Notes: generated by a model from the sequence alone, not told the origin. Positions 45,720 to 58,470 are shown, counted from the stretch's first letter. The stretch: DNA of 64,000 bases from Panulirus ornatus (GCF_036320965.1 NC_092234.1:32429203-32493202); one strand, 5' to 3'. A program made the numbers and translations.

Positions 45720-46073
45720 CGTAATTCGCTAAAGCCCCTCACCAACTGCATGTCTAGTTCGAGCACAAACACACACACACGCACCAGAGAGGTACTGTCT
45801 CCTGGGTACAGAGCTGGGTTAGTGACGACAGCTACGGTGGCTGTCTAGTTTCCCTCCATGACCTTGGGTGTCGCCCTTTTTTTCTGTGTCACATACACGT
45901 TGGTTGCTGGCAAGTCAATCCTCAATAATACACAATTTCTCTCCATTTCACGCACAACAACTCGACTCGCGCCTTCTAAGACTATTCCTTCTGAATTCCG
46001 TAAACCTTTATATTCTTTTGCAGTTAGCTCTATGTGCCAGTCCTGTCTTAAAGGTAAAACCTCGAGACAAAGA
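45719..46073. other. no gene recognised
   Basis: Unique sequence with short frames only. Confidence 0.35.
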
Positions 46074-46142
46074 AAGAAAGCTCAAGAGACGGGGTCCCCA
46101 CAAATATAGAACTCCCTCCTCATGCTGTACAATTAAGCACTT
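46074..46142 (+). mobile_element. Family-2 LINE 3' tail fragment
   Basis: CAAGAGACGGGGTCCCCAC and AGAACTCCCTCCTCATGC match the tails at 40.3 and 43.98 kb. No coding part. Confidence 0.5.
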
Positions 46143-46401
46143 AAACATACACTTACCTGAGTATGTATATCAATCGGGTCAGTCGTATTCACAGTTCCCA
46201 TAAGAACATGTCTTATGAGGGGCGCTTATTTGTGTAGCACACCATAACGCACTGCGCTCACAGCACTACTCACTTCACAAGTGCCAGACAGACAGAGGGA
46301 TGTGTAATGAGAATGCGATCTTCGTACCTCCAGCTTGTAGGTAGGTTTCCGTTCAATATCACCACCCAAACCAAGTTTCATGCAGGAGTTAGTACTTTAT
46401 C

Positions 46402-46404
<3 letters not shown>
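46143..46404. other. no gene recognised
   Basis: Unique sequence. Confidence 0.3.

Positions 46405-46474
<70 letters not shown>
46405..46474. repeat. (AT)n microsatellite
   Basis: Perfect AT tract. Confidence 0.97.
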
Positions 46475-46476
<2 letters not shown>

Positions 46477-46582
46477 CTACATTCTCTGTCTGAAGATGCA
46501 ATAAACGAAAGTAATCACTATTCTTATTTTCTCTTTCCAGTAATGATTGTGCATATACCTCTTCACGGTGAAGTGAAGGTTC

Positions 46583-46584
<2 letters not shown>

Positions 46585-46640
<56 letters not shown>
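46585..46640. repeat. (AT)n microsatellite
   Basis: Perfect AT tract at the 3' end of a minus-strand SINE-like copy. Confidence 0.97.
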
Positions 46641-46643
<3 letters not shown>

Positions 46644-46801
46644 TTCTTTCATACTATTCGCCATTTCTCGCGTTAGCAAGGTAGCGTTAAGAACAGAGAA
46701 CTGGGCCTCTGAGAGAATATCCTTACCTGGCCTCGTTCTCTGTTCCTTCTTTTGGAAAAATTAAAAAAAAACGAGAGGGGAGGATTTCCAGCCCCCCGTT
46801 C

Positions 46802-46804
<3 letters not shown>
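46641..46804 (-). mobile_element. SINE-like element copy g, 5'-truncated
   Basis: Minus-strand copy with tail block CCTTGCTAACGCGAGAAATG, middle region and A-run. It stops in the GGGGGGCTGGAAATCC region, where (AT)n begins. Confidence 0.75.

Positions 46805-46861
<57 letters not shown>
46805..46861. repeat. (AT)n microsatellite
   Basis: AT tract between copy g and the young LINE's tail. Confidence 0.97.
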
Positions 46862-46865
<4 letters not shown>

Positions 46866-48217
46866 TTTTTTCTTTTTTTTTTTTTTTGCTTTGTCGCTGT
46901 CTCCCGCGTTTGCGAGGTAGCGCAAGGAAACAGACGAAAGAAATGGCCCAACCCACCCCCATACACATGCCTTGATTCAATCCACTGACAGCACGTCAAC
47001 CCCGGTATACCACATCGCTCCAATTCACTCTATTCTTTGCCCTCCTTTCACCCTCCTGCATGTTCAGGCCCCGATCACACAAAATCTTTTTCACTCCATC
47101 TTTCCACCTCCAATTTGGTCTCCCTCTTCTCCTCGTTCCCTCCACCTCCGACACATATATCCTCTTGGTCAATCTTTCCTCACTCATTCTCTCCATGTGA
47201 CCAAACCATTTCAAAACACCCTCTTCTGCTCTCTCAACCACGCTCTTTTTATTTCCACACATCTCTCTTACCCTTACGTTACTTACTCGATCAAACCACC
47301 TCACACCACACATTGTCCTCAAACATCTCATTTCCAGCACATCCATCCTCCTGCGCACAACTCTATCCATAGTCCACGCCTCGCAACCATACAACATTGT
47401 TGGAACCACTATTCCTTCAAACATACCCATTTTTGCTTTCCGAGATAATGTTCTCGACTTCCACACATTCTTCAAGGCTCCCAGAATTTTCGCCCCCTCC
47501 CCCACCCTATGATCCACTTCCGCTTCCATGGTTCCATCCGCTGCCAGATCCACTCCCAGATATCTAAAACACTTCACTTCCTTCAGTTTTTCTCCATTCA
47601 ACCTCACCTCCCAATTGAATTGACCCTCAACCCTACTGTACCTAATAACCTTGCTCTTATTCACATTTACTCTTAACTTTCTTCTTTCACACACTTTACC
47701 AAACTCAGTCACCAGCTTCTGCAGTTTCTCACATGAATCAGCCACCAGCGCTGTATCATCAGCGAACAACAACTGACTCACTTCCCAAGCTCTCTCATCC
47801 CCAACAGACTTCATACTTGCCCCTCTTTCCAAAACTCTTGCATTCACCTCCCTAACAACCCCATCCATAAACAAATTAAACAACCATGGAGACATCACAC
47901 ACCCCTGCCGCAAACCGACATTCACTGAGAACCAATCACTTTCCTCTCTTCCTACACGTACACATGCCTTACATCCTCGATAAAAACTTTTCACTGCTTC
48001 TAACAACTTGCCTCCCACACCATATATTCTTAATACCTTCCACAGAGAATCTCTATCAACTCTATCATATGCCTTCTCCACATCCATAAATGCTACATAC
48101 AAATCCATTTGCTTTTCTAAGTATTTCTCACATACATTCTTCAAAGCAAACACCTGATCCACACATCCTCTACCACTTCTGAAACCACACTGCTCTTCCC
48201 CAATCTGATGCTCTGTG
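46862..48217 (-). mobile_element. Family-1 LINE, young copy with open RT frame
   Basis: Non-LTR retrotransposon fragment on the minus strand. The 3' end has a T-rich run (its A-tail, 46862-46887) and the tail block CTACCTCGCAAACGCGGGAG. The UTR is the short form. The coding part runs open from the 5' truncation (about 48217) to the stop at 46996. An inverted endonuclease fragment follows at its 5' edge. The 3' 690 bp match the copy at 16423-17113 as far as I can read. Confidence 0.9.
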
Positions 48218-48228
48218 GATGTAACCAA
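46996..48228 (-). CDS. LINE reverse transcriptase, 5'-truncated 410-codon frame
   Basis: Reverse transcriptase of a non-LTR retrotransposon, which copies its own RNA into DNA at a nicked target. Residues 14-27 read [14 protein letters not shown]. Motif A is [13 protein letters not shown] with catalytic Asp49. [12 protein letters not shown] lies at 108-119, and FADD at 155-158 supplies the other two catalytic aspartates. [10 protein letters not shown] is at 223-232, WFGHMERM at 341-348 and [10 protein letters not shown] at 369-378. The first four residues come from flanking sequence, so the apparent start is not native. Endonuclease and RT fingers are lost, so it cannot be autonomous. There are no stops or frameshifts, which fits a young copy. 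Clade assignment (RTE, CR1 or relative) needs a tree. Confidence 0.9.
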   Translation of the reverse strand: MVTSTEHQIGEEQCGFRSGRGCVDQVFALKNVCEKYLEKQMDLYVAFMDVEKAYDRVDRDSLWKVLRIYGVGGKLLEAVKSFYRGCKACVRVGREESDWFSVNVGLRQGCVMSPWLFNLFMDGVVREVNARVLERGASMKSVGDERAWEVSQLLFADDTALVADSCEKLQKLVTEFGKVCERRKLRVNVNKSKVIRYSRVEGQFNWEVRLNGEKLKEVKCFRYLGVDLAADGTMEAEVDHRVGEGAKILGALKNVWKSRTLSRKAKMGMFEGIVVPTMLYGCEAWTMDRVVRRRMDVLEMRCLRTMCGVRWFDRVSNVRVREMCGNKKSVVERAEEGVLKWFGHMERMSEERLTKRIYVSEVEGTRRRGRPNWRWKDGVKKILCDRGLNMQEGERRAKNRVNWSDVVYRG

Positions 48229-48286
48229 GATGTGAAAAAAGGAGAGATAGGTAGTATGTTTGAGGAAAGGAACCTGGATGTTTTGG
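48218..48286 (+). mobile_element. inverted LINE endonuclease N-terminal fragment
   Basis: The plus strand reads [19 protein letters not shown], which looks like the start of an AP-type endonuclease domain (the later expected residues SETK are missing because the SINE-like copy begins). It lies opposite in orientation to the RT part that ends at 48217. This fits the 5' inversion produced by twin priming during L1-type integration. The assignment rests on residue pattern only. Confidence 0.5.
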
Positions 48287-49605
<1,319 letters not shown>

Positions 49606-49649
49606 ACCTCTGACTCCTCAGGGGTGCACTACACCCTCCTCACATGTGT

Positions 49650-49675
49650 TATACACACACACACACACACACACA
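49650..49675. repeat. (AC)n microsatellite
   Basis: Short AC tract. Confidence 0.95.
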
Positions 49676-51362
49676 AAGTGAAGTAAACAAAGTCTAGATC
49701 ACACACATACCAGGACGTGTCACAAAACAAGTCATGAATGACCTCTTAGGCGCGGGTGACAAAGCTTGAGATTCAATCCCTTCTGAGAGAACCTGTATTC
49801 AGTTCAGGATTATTCTCTCTCCATTTTCATTGTCGTTTCTCCTAAGTACATCATTGATCATTCTTTTCAATATATCATACCAGTAATTATGCATTCACAA
49901 GTAGAGAATGACAGACTTTGTATGTCAACACCCTGAGAGGCCTTGAGGAGTTATTATTGCATCGCTGTGTCTGGATTACTAACATAATGGTTTTACATGC
50001 GACGCTCAAATTGAATTTTTCTCTTATCACACATTTGATGAGGTTACTCTGTTCAAACACTTGCTAACATACTGAAGTACTGACTTTGATCACACACTTG
50101 GCAACACGTTGAGATCTCGACTCAGTCTCAAAGTTGATTACAAATCGATGTTTTTGTTATCACAAAATTGATAACAAACCGAATTATCTTCGATCACACA
50201 GTTGGTTACATATTCATTTTCCATTACACCCGGTGCTCATCTACATACGAAGCACCTGTATGTTTATCATCCTTGATCAATAATCAAGTTTCTCCGTTAT
50301 TTACTCGTAATCATTCCATTTCTCTTCTTTTTTTTTCTACCATTGGAGGCTCCACTCACGGACAGAAGTCTACATCAAGGCTGGGCTTTAAATGAATTAT
50401 ACAGAGGATTATAAAAGGGCAAAAGAAGAAACAAAGGAAAGCTTTGAGAATTTTGGAAAGTGAAAAACCTGTCTTTTGAAATAGGTCATAGATACTGGAA
50501 GAGACACGAGAGGGTGGGGAGCTCCAAAGCTTCGAGGTGTAGGGAAACAGTTATCAAAACGGCCTATTCATGGATGGCCAAATAAGACTATTACTAAATT
50601 ATTGCCATAAATGTAATACCTCAATTCCCTTTCAACTCTTTCCTCATGTGCTGACTCAGGCAGAGTAGTTGCGATCGGGGCTAGGTCAATTTCCACAAGG
50701 CTCCTTTGAGAATTATGCAACAATCCTCGAGCAAGTTTAAGGTCTCAATTAAAAGTGATCATGGGAGATAAGAACCTCGGAAACGATGCTCCCCTCTACA
50801 GCATCCTCTTCTGGTGATCCTACCATACAGACAAGGTATTCTGTATATACCTCAAGACCCTCTTCCTACATCCCGTGCTCACTGCCATTCCTAGTGTCAC
50901 TCATATCTACCAAGCCTTAAAATTTCATATTCCTTTAGTGTCCTTCCTTATAATCGGCCGTTTTCTTTTATTCCTCTGGTATACGACGTCTATGAAGAAC
51001 TATATCCAGCACGGGTGCATTTGTTATATGCCATCCACCAACGTCTAATTCCTGTACATTCTTTTCACCCAATGATGATGATAGTACAGTACAATTACCG
51101 TCTCGGACACCCACCTGTTTGGCAGATGAAATTACATTTTTACCCCCGGAATGGTTTTTGATGCGTTTCGCACGCCTCTGACCTTCACTCGCACCGCAGA
51201 TCACTGGCTTTTGAGATCTCTCCCCTTCCTCCACCCCCACTCTGTATCCAACGATAATTAAGGGTGGTGGGGGAACCACGCAAAGTAGTAATCTGAGACA
51301 GACATGAAGGTCGAATTCATTCGAAAGACACCAAAAAAATACCGGAAGATTTTTTGTGAACG
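49676..51362. other. no gene recognised
   Basis: About 1.7 kb of unique AT-rich sequence, the longest stretch here without a microsatellite over 20 bp. TTGATCACAC / TTGATTACA words recur loosely at 50085-50205, suggesting an eroded about 40 bp tandem repeat. Confidence 0.4.
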
Positions 51363-51507
51363 AAACTAAATCAAATGTAACAAAACTAACTTAACCGAAC
51401 AAACCTAACCTTACCGAACTAACCTAACCTAACCGAACAAACCAAAACAAACCTAACAAACCAAACCAAACCTAACCTAACCCAACCTAACCTAAACTAA
51501 CCTAACC
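51363..51507. repeat. degenerate CCTAA array, telomere-like
   Basis: AACCTAACCTAACC-type words with ACCGAACAAACC variants over 145 bp. CCTAA is the complement of TTAGG, the telomere unit of most arthropods. The array is imperfect, so it is interstitial and old, or a chance low-complexity tract. Confidence 0.6.
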
Positions 51508-51805
51508 AGAGAGTAACGTAACCTACAGCATCCCAGGCACAGGTGTGCTTACGTTAACTAAACTCAAAGTACTCTGAATTCGGGTCTTATGTGGTCCTCC
51601 TCCTACTCATGAAAAAAAAAAAAAAAAAATGGGCTTAGGAAAAAATGAAATGATATCCTCATAAAAGTAGCGTCATTACCTTGAGCAGTAATCATCTGCA
51701 GGAGGACTGGTACAGAGGAAACCAGTCTTGTGATTGCCTAAATTTAACTGACTCCAAGACTTAAAATCCCCAAATTCGCCATGATGTATGAAACAGTTAA
51801 ATTAC

Positions 51806-51806
<1 letters not shown>
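51508..51806. other. no gene recognised
   Basis: Includes an A-run at 51612-51629. Confidence 0.35.
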
Positions 51807-51857
<51 letters not shown>

Positions 51858-51876
51858 TAATAATAATGATGATAAC

Positions 51877-51925
<49 letters not shown>
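51807..51925. repeat. (AAT)n microsatellite
   Basis: ATA/AAT trinucleotide tract with a few GAT and CAA interruptions near 51854-51880. Confidence 0.97.
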
Positions 51926-51926
<1 letters not shown>

Positions 51927-52015
51927 ACCTTTATTACCTTTACTGATTATCTTCATTACCAGAGCAGCCGTCATCACCTGCCTTCTGGACACCTTGTATC
52001 TATCAATTTCTGTTT

Positions 52016-52115
<100 letters not shown>

Positions 52116-52299
52116 GTAAGTCTCCCATTCACGGTGGAGTCTAGGGTGTATAGCCGCAGTGTTCTTGCTTTGATTAGCCATGCTGTTTGAAGGTGCCACC
52201 CGCAGGGCGTACGTAATCACTGCAGCCTGCTTGATCAGGTTCTCCTCTGTAGACATTCCTCCACCGTGGACCTGAATTTTTCAACCGGTTGGCACTCAA

Positions 52300-52366
52300 G
52301 AGATACCCAGTGCTCAAGGTACCTGGCACTCAAGGTACCTGGCATTCAAGGTACCTGGTATGAATA
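52300..52366 (+). repeat. 18 bp tandem repeat, about 4 units
   Basis: CTGGCACTCAAGGTACCT repeated with slight changes; each unit carries a KpnI-type GGTACC. Confidence 0.85.
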
Positions 52367-52975
52367 GATATACCTTTCACAGCCTCGGGGCCCCTAGTGT
52401 TGACCCTTCTTTTAACCACGCTGAACTTTTAATACCTTGTTTTTCCTTTTTATTCCAACCTCACACTCAGTGCGCTCCTTCTAATAAACAGTCTTTCTTT
52501 ATATTCAAATAGAGAATTTTAGATATTCATCACCTGTTTCAAAATATATGAATATATCTACTTGTGTTTCGTTCCCTGTCAAAATAACTTTAACTGCAAT
52601 AATAATCTTTCGTTCAAGTTGAACACCTCTCATTACGTTAATGTTGTGATGGTATTCAACAACTGTGTCATTCATCTCAGTCAAAATCGTCTGTGTCATG
52701 TTGCCCTCCGTACATTCAGTCTCCTATTCTCTGTAATAACACAGTCTGCTTCTCCTGAGGTTCACATACTCGTGCTTCAAACACAGATACTTCCCCCGCT
52801 TCTTACACTGGATGGCCGCTTGAACACCGCTTGTTGCATCGTCTTATATATATGTATATCACTTATCAAGAAAGGGAATTTTCAGACATGGGTGACTTTC
52901 TCTTCACTACTCAATCACACGGTTCATTTCACATGGTTATGGCTATAAATACAAATGCTCCAACAGAATCATGGC
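52367..52975. other. no gene recognised
   Basis: AT-rich. A 128-codon frame at 52562-52948 has ordinary composition but no recognised domain. Confidence 0.35.
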
Positions 52976-52993
52976 CACACACACACACACACT
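52976..52993. repeat. short (AC)n
   Basis: AC run of nine units. Confidence 0.9.
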
Positions 52994-53070
52994 GCTCGTC
53001 CAACCCTTGATGAGGTGGTGTGTGTGCCAGTAGCGCTCTCGGGCCGCCTGCAGGTCACCATGTCGACCTG

Positions 53071-53148
<78 letters not shown>
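53071..53148. repeat. (CT)n microsatellite
   Basis: Perfect CT tract of about 75 bp. Confidence 0.98.
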
Positions 53149-53150
<2 letters not shown>

Positions 53151-53344
53151 GTTTGATACTGGGATTACACCTGATTGCACCTGCCATCTTCAGACGTGAG
53201 TGTCTACCTCCAATGAATGTGACGGTGAAAGAGATGTGCAAGTTAGATACCTTTACAGTGAACCAGAGACGGTCTCTCGAGAGGCCTATGCCAGAGCTGT
53301 GGACGTCTCAGTGTAAACAACGCGACACGGGCATATTCCTCGGT

Positions 53345-54395
53345 CCTCCGACCCTTGAAGTTGTGACCCAGCTGACCACAGCGACCCCTTGAAGTTGTGA
53401 CCCAGCTGACCACAGCGACCCCTTGAAGTTGTGACCCAGCTGACCACAGCGACCCCTTGAAGTCGTGACCCAGCTGACCACAGCGACCCCTTGAAGTTGT
53501 GACCCAGCTGACCACAGCGACCCCTTGAAGTCGTGACCCAGCTGACCACAGCGACCCCTTGAAGTCGTGACCCAGCTGACCACAGCGACCCCTTGAAGTT
53601 GTGACCCAGTTGACCACAGCGACCCCTTGATGTTGTGACCCAGTTGACCACAGCGACCCCTTGAAGTTGTGACCCAGCTGACCACAGCGACCCCTTGATG
53701 TTGTGACCCAGCTCACCATAGCGACCCCTTGAAGTTGTGACCCAGCTGACCACAGCGACCCCTTGATGCTGTGACCCAGCTGACCACAGCGACCCCTTGA
53801 TGTTGTGACCCAGCTGACCACAGCGACCCCTTGAAGTCGTGACCCAGCTGACCACAGCGACCCCTTGAAGTCGTGACCCAGCTGACCACAGCGACCCCTT
53901 GATGTTGTGACCCAGCTGACCACAGCGACCTCTTGAAGTTGTGACCCAGATGACCACAGCGACCCCTTGAAGTTGTGACCCAGCTGACCACAGCGACCCC
54001 TTGAAGTTGTGACCCAGTTGACCACAGCGACCCCTTGAAGTCGTGACCCAGTTGACCACAGCGATTCCTTGAAGTCGTGACCCAGCTGACCACAGCGACC
54101 CTTTGAAGTTGTGACCCAGCTGACCACAGCGACCCTTTGAAGTTGTGATCCAGCTGACCACAGCGACCCCTTGAGGTTGTGACCCAGCTGACCACAGCGA
54201 CCCCTTGAAGTCGTGACCCAGCTGACCACAGCGACCCCTTGAGGTTGTGATCCAGCTGACCACAGCGACCCCTTGAGGTTGTGATCCAGCTGACCACAGC
54301 GACCCCTTGAAGTCGTGACCCAGCTGACCACAGCGACACTTGAAGTCGTGACCCAGCTGACCACAGCGACCCCTTGTAGTCGTGACCCAGCACCA
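53345..54395. repeat. 34 bp minisatellite, 31 units
   Basis: The unit is CCCCTTGAAGTTGTGACCC then AGCTGACCACAGCGA. Counting from TTGAAG at 53355 to TTGTAG at 54374 gives 1019 bp, which equals 29 steps of 34 plus one of 33 (a lost C near 54335). Variable positions fall mainly in GAAG/GATG/GAGG, TTG/TCG, GACCC/GATCC and CAGCTG/CAGTTG. Because 34 is not a multiple of 3, the translation repeats every three units (34 residues), and minus-strand frames of 417, 387 and 228 codons stay open across the array. I regard these frames as products of the repeat, not genes. Confidence 0.96.
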
Positions 54396-54733
54396 GCAAC
54401 GTCCGTTACCACAGTCACCCTGTACCAACCAGCGCTCGTACACATACAATACCTACTACTGTGAATGCCCCACGAACAAGTGCACAGCATTAACAAGAAA
54501 ATAACTTAATCTCCCCATAGTTATGTGTACGTCAACTACTGTATCACTGCAAGACAGCCAACGTGATAATATTCATCCCTTAATCTTAACCATTAAATAC
54601 GAAATGTACGTCAACACAATATAATTGCAATGCAATCGATATGTAAATTCACATCACTAATCACCACTAAATGTATTATATATAAACTATAAAATTTGCT
54701 CTGTGAAACTTCCTGTGCTATGCAGGGAGGCTT
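54396..54733. other. no gene recognised
   Basis: AT-rich unique sequence. Confidence 0.35.
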
Positions 54734-54803
54734 TGCACATGTGGTATCCAAAGCGTTACACATGTGGTATCCAAAGCGTTACACATGTGGTATCCAAAGC
54801 GTA
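54734..54803 (+). repeat. 23 bp tandem repeat, 3 perfect units
   Basis: CACATGTGGTATCCAAAGCG plus TTA repeated at 54736, 54759 and 54782. Each unit contains the palindrome CACATGTG. Confidence 0.92.
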
Positions 54804-54954
54804 GAAGTATTCAGCCCCAACTTGATCTTAAGCTCTTTTGTAATTCATCAACTAGTTATTACTATGACACCCCCAGTGATGTCATTCCTCAACTGTACAT
54901 TTTCAGCCGAGTGGTTGCCTGAATTCCGTATTTCATTGTTATTTCACATATACT

Positions 54955-55125
54955 TACACACAGACGTACGAACACAAAGACAGACATATGAACACAAAAG
55001 GACATCCACATACATGTATATATATACACAAACATACACACAAAATACACATACACACAAAACATCCACATAAATGTATATACACAAACATACACACAAA
55101 ATACACATCTACACAAAACATATAC
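54955..55125. repeat. AC-rich tandem repeat, 2 units of about 58 bp
   Basis: ACATCCACATACATGTATA then ACACAAACATACACACAAAA recurs near 55002 and 55062. Upstream words are related but eroded. Confidence 0.75.
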
Positions 55126-55127
55126 AA

Positions 55128-56182
55128 GAGAGAAGGATGGTTGAATATTGTGTATTTGGACCGCCAGAGAGCATCCGATACTCTCCCGCAGCACAGTAGA
55201 CTGGTAGAATAAAGGGCAGGTTCCTGAGATGGACGAAACATCACCTTAATGGAAGGACGTTCGTCAGGGAAGCCTTTTCGAAATAGGTTGGGGGTGGTCA
55301 GCGTGCTGCAGTGATAACTTCCGAGACCATTGCTCTTCTTTATCCATACAAATGACTTGCCAGAAGAAGTGGACTCCTGCCTGAGCATGTTAATGGGTGC
55401 TACCAAGGTCATATAGCAAGTGTAGTGCGGCGAGGACCCATACAACTTACAAGAGGGGGCCTAGGCAAATTCCAAAGCTTATCCAGTACATGGTTCACTA
55501 AATTCAACCCGAGTAAAATCCGAACTAATGAACATGGGGACATGGTGAAAGAAGGCCGAGATACGAAGATCATCCCACAGAAAATGAGCTGCAGGTATAT
55601 GTGTGTGTGAGAGAAGGAACTACGAGTCGACATTCTACCTGACCTGTCGTCAGAGATCGACCTCAGAACTATCATAAAACGAGATAAAGTGTCAACTGGC
55701 AAATACGATAATCACAGACAGGAGGACATATTCAACAAACTGTTCACTTCGTGTGTTAAGCCAAAACAAGAATATACATTTAAAGTTTGGTCACCGCTCT
55801 TATATGATCATAAAGAGTTGCTAGAGAAGGTCCAGAGGAGGGCATTACACATGGTTCCAGAATTAAGGTTGGTGAGTTACAGTGAGCGGCTAGAATCCCT
55901 AAATTTGTCCACCATGGAAAAAGAAGAGTAAAGGGCGACTTGATCATTAACCTTACGTTTTTAAACTAAATTGGTCATAACATGAAATGCAACAAAGGGA
56001 AGAAATACTGTCATTGTACACGAGCAGATTAGGAGTGGAATACGCTGAGTGATGAGACTGTGAATGCGGACAACATACAGATGGTTAGAAAAAATATTAT
56101 GATAGAAAACTTGATGAGACATGGGCCCACGAAGGTACAACTCCCATCCGCACCACACATATAGGTTATTACACAAACAAAC
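55128..56182 (+). mobile_element. Family-2 LINE relic, longest copy
   Basis: Pieces in order: NIVYLDRQRASDTLPQHSRL (motif A region, usually VYLDFQKAFDKVPH); TNDLPEEVDSCLSMLMGATK (the FADD block is destroyed); FTKFNPSKIRTNEHG (usually KFNPxKC); FNKLFTSCVKPKQEYTFKVW and LLEKVQRRALHMVPELRL plus SERLESLNLSTM (thumb). The 3' end has CACGAAGGTACAACTCCC and TTATTACACAAACAAAC before (CT)n. Motif A has Asp but the Phe-Asp pair reads Ala-Ser-Asp. It is multiply frameshifted. Confidence 0.78.
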
Positions 56183-56193
56183 AAACAAACGCA

Positions 56194-56196
<3 letters not shown>

Positions 56197-56249
<53 letters not shown>
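56197..56249. repeat. (CT)n microsatellite
   Basis: Perfect CT tract. Confidence 0.97.
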
Positions 56250-56251
<2 letters not shown>

Positions 56252-56313
56252 ATAATTATGTAATGCAGGAGGCAGCTGAGAAGAATGGTCTTATTCATCA
56301 AAGAAGACGTGTA

Positions 56314-56384
56314 GTGAGCGTTTCGCGTTAGCCCTGCCTTCATGGCAAAATCCCGTCGTCCGTACTCGTAGGTACATACTCTCT

Positions 56385-56390
<6 letters not shown>
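56314..56390 (+). repeat. dispersed repeat family E, copy 2
   Basis: GTGAGCGTTTCGCGTTAGCC, CTGCCTTCATGGCAAAATCC and GTAGGTACATACTCTC match 11784-11860. Confidence 0.5.

Positions 56391-56451
<61 letters not shown>
56385..56451. repeat. (CT)n microsatellite
   Basis: Perfect CT tract. Confidence 0.97.
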
Positions 56452-56454
<3 letters not shown>

Positions 56455-56544
56455 CCGTGATGGCTGCAACGTGAACCAGCACTTCAGGAGATGTCAAGAC
56501 TAGTACAGACGGCAGAAGAAACTGAAGGAGCCAGTGAAAAAAAT

Positions 56545-57030
56545 GACAGGACCCGGTACAATATACACTGGACAGGATATGGTACAGACTACAGCAATTA
56601 CTAGCATAAAGTACACGACCCGGTACAGACTACAAAACTTACTGGTATAGCGTACACGACCCGGTACAGCCTACAAAACTTATTGGTGCAGTGTACACGA
56701 CCCGGTACAGCCTACAGAAATTCCTGGAATAAAATACGGGACCCAATACAGGCAACAGAACTTCCTGGAATAAAATACAGGACCCAATACAGGCAACAGA
56801 ACTTCTTGGAATAAAATACAGGACCCAATACAGGCAACAGAGCTTCCTGGAATAAAATACAGGACCCAATACAGGCAACAGAACTTCTTGGAATAAAATA
56901 CAGGACCCAATACAGGCAACAGAACTTCCTGGAATAAAATACTGGATCCAATACAGGCAACGGAACTTCTTGGAATAAAATACTGGACCCTGACAGACTA
57001 CAGGACCTCCGAGCATGAAATATGAAACCC
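56545..57030. repeat. 41 bp minisatellite, about 11 units
   Basis: The main unit is CTTCCTGGAATAAAATACAG then GACCCAATACAGGCAACAGAA. GGAATAAAAT words lie at 56726, 56767, 56808, 56849, 56890, 56931 and 56972, exactly 41 bp apart. Older CCGGTACAG-type units precede them at the same period (56603, 56644, 56685). Minus-strand frames of 79-140 codons reading Cys-Leu-Tyr-Trp repeats are artefacts. Confidence 0.95.
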
Positions 57031-57976
57031 GAAGCAGAGCACAGGTCACAGTGATATGCACAGGCCTCAGTAATGAATGTGAACCTTGGTATAAGCTCCC
57101 CCGGGGGTTCTGATGTAGACCACAGGAACCACCACAGACTACAGGGCTACCGTAAACGTACGTGCTCTGGCACTGGGTTTAACCCTAGATACACCAGTTA
57201 TATAAAGTTCTACACGCACACACACACACCCTACTTGGAGTGGCACGACTTCATGAGTACAAATTAGCATGTTTCACACCGCTACCTCACCACATACAAT
57301 GGGCGGCAACGAAGACTTCTACGACAATGCTCCACTCTGCCAAGTGGGAACATTATTTTTTTTCTACTCTCTCACCTGAAGTGATCTGTGGACACACATG
57401 CTCACAGAACAGGAAGGGAGGGAGGGATAAGGAAGAAGAGGTGGCCTCAGAAATCGTCTTGCTCGACATGCATACAGAACTACTAATCTCTCTTTCATTT
57501 AGATACAAAAAAAAAAAAAAAAAAAATGGTCAAGATACGAATGAAAAAAAAAAGGGGGGAACAAGAGACGAAGAGTAGAGAGACTCCCAATTGATTCTGG
57601 GGCAATGACACCGACTCGTCTCAACCCAGGTCTTTTGTGAGGAAAATCAATGTGTCTCTGAAGGTGTTCTAGCGACGGGTTGGGGGGGTTGAGGAGAGGT
57701 GGCCGACACCCCACGTACCAGCAGAGTCTCCCCCTCCACCCCCATACAAACACACACACACACACACACGTACACAAATAATTTGCCTCTTCACTATCTA
57801 GTTTACAACGGTTGTATAACAGCGCCAAGTCCCTATGACCTCGCTATGATATTTCCCAGTTATGCTCCATGTGGTCTGGTTCTATGTTGCAGCTGTACGT
57901 TACGATCTTCATGTTCTGTTTAGAAACTTCTGAGTCTCCATCCCAGCCATGCACCGCACTGTAGTGCAAAGCCAAC
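57031..57976. other. no gene; short (AC)n 57740-57770
   Basis: Unique sequence with an A-run at 57508-57526 and an AC tract at 57741-57768. A 109-112 codon pair of opposed frames shows no domain. Confidence 0.4.
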
Positions 57977-58470
57977 AACACCCTCGCTATACGCTGTACC
58001 CGTGCAGTTCCCTACCCTCGCTATACACTGCACCCGTGCAGTCCCCTACCCTCGCTATACACTGCACCCGTGCAGTCCCCTACCCTCGCTATACACTGCA
58101 CCCGTGCAGTTCCCTACCCTCGCTATACACTGTACCCGTGGAGTCCTCTAAACCTCGCTATACGCAGTAACTTATTCTATGTCCCCCCACCTGCGCTATA
58201 CACTATATCGCGTTTTATGTTTCCCACTCTCGTTATACACTGTACCTGTACTGTCTCCCGACCCTCCTTATGCCTTTTACCGTTGCTATGTCCCCTACAC
58301 TTGCTGTACACTGTACCGGTGCTATGTCCGTCCCATACACTTGCTATACACTGTATTGGCGCTATGCCCCCTACACCTGCTGTACACTGTGCCTGTGCTA
58401 TGTCCCCTGCACTTGCTATACACTGTAACTGTCCTATGTCTCCTACCCTCTCCATACGTACCAGCATTAC
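57977..58470. repeat. 34-39 bp minisatellite with internal hairpin
   Basis: The unit is CTCGCTATACACTGCACCCG then TGCAGTCCCCTACC. Starts at 57983, 58017, 58051, 58085 and 58119 are 34 bp apart; later units diverge and lengthen. Each early unit contains ACTGCACCCGTGCAGT, a 7 bp stem with a 2 nt loop. Confidence 0.92.

Noticed and set aside
53243..54496. 417- and 387-codon minus-strand frames as large proteins
   Set aside because: They lie almost wholly in the 34 bp array, overlap each other in different phases and give the same 34-residue word cyclically. The open frame is a by-product of a stop-free repeat unit.
56639..57061. Cys/Tyr/Trp-rich 140-codon frame as a secreted peptide
   Set aside because: It is the translation of the 41 bp minisatellite, and three phases are open for the same reason.
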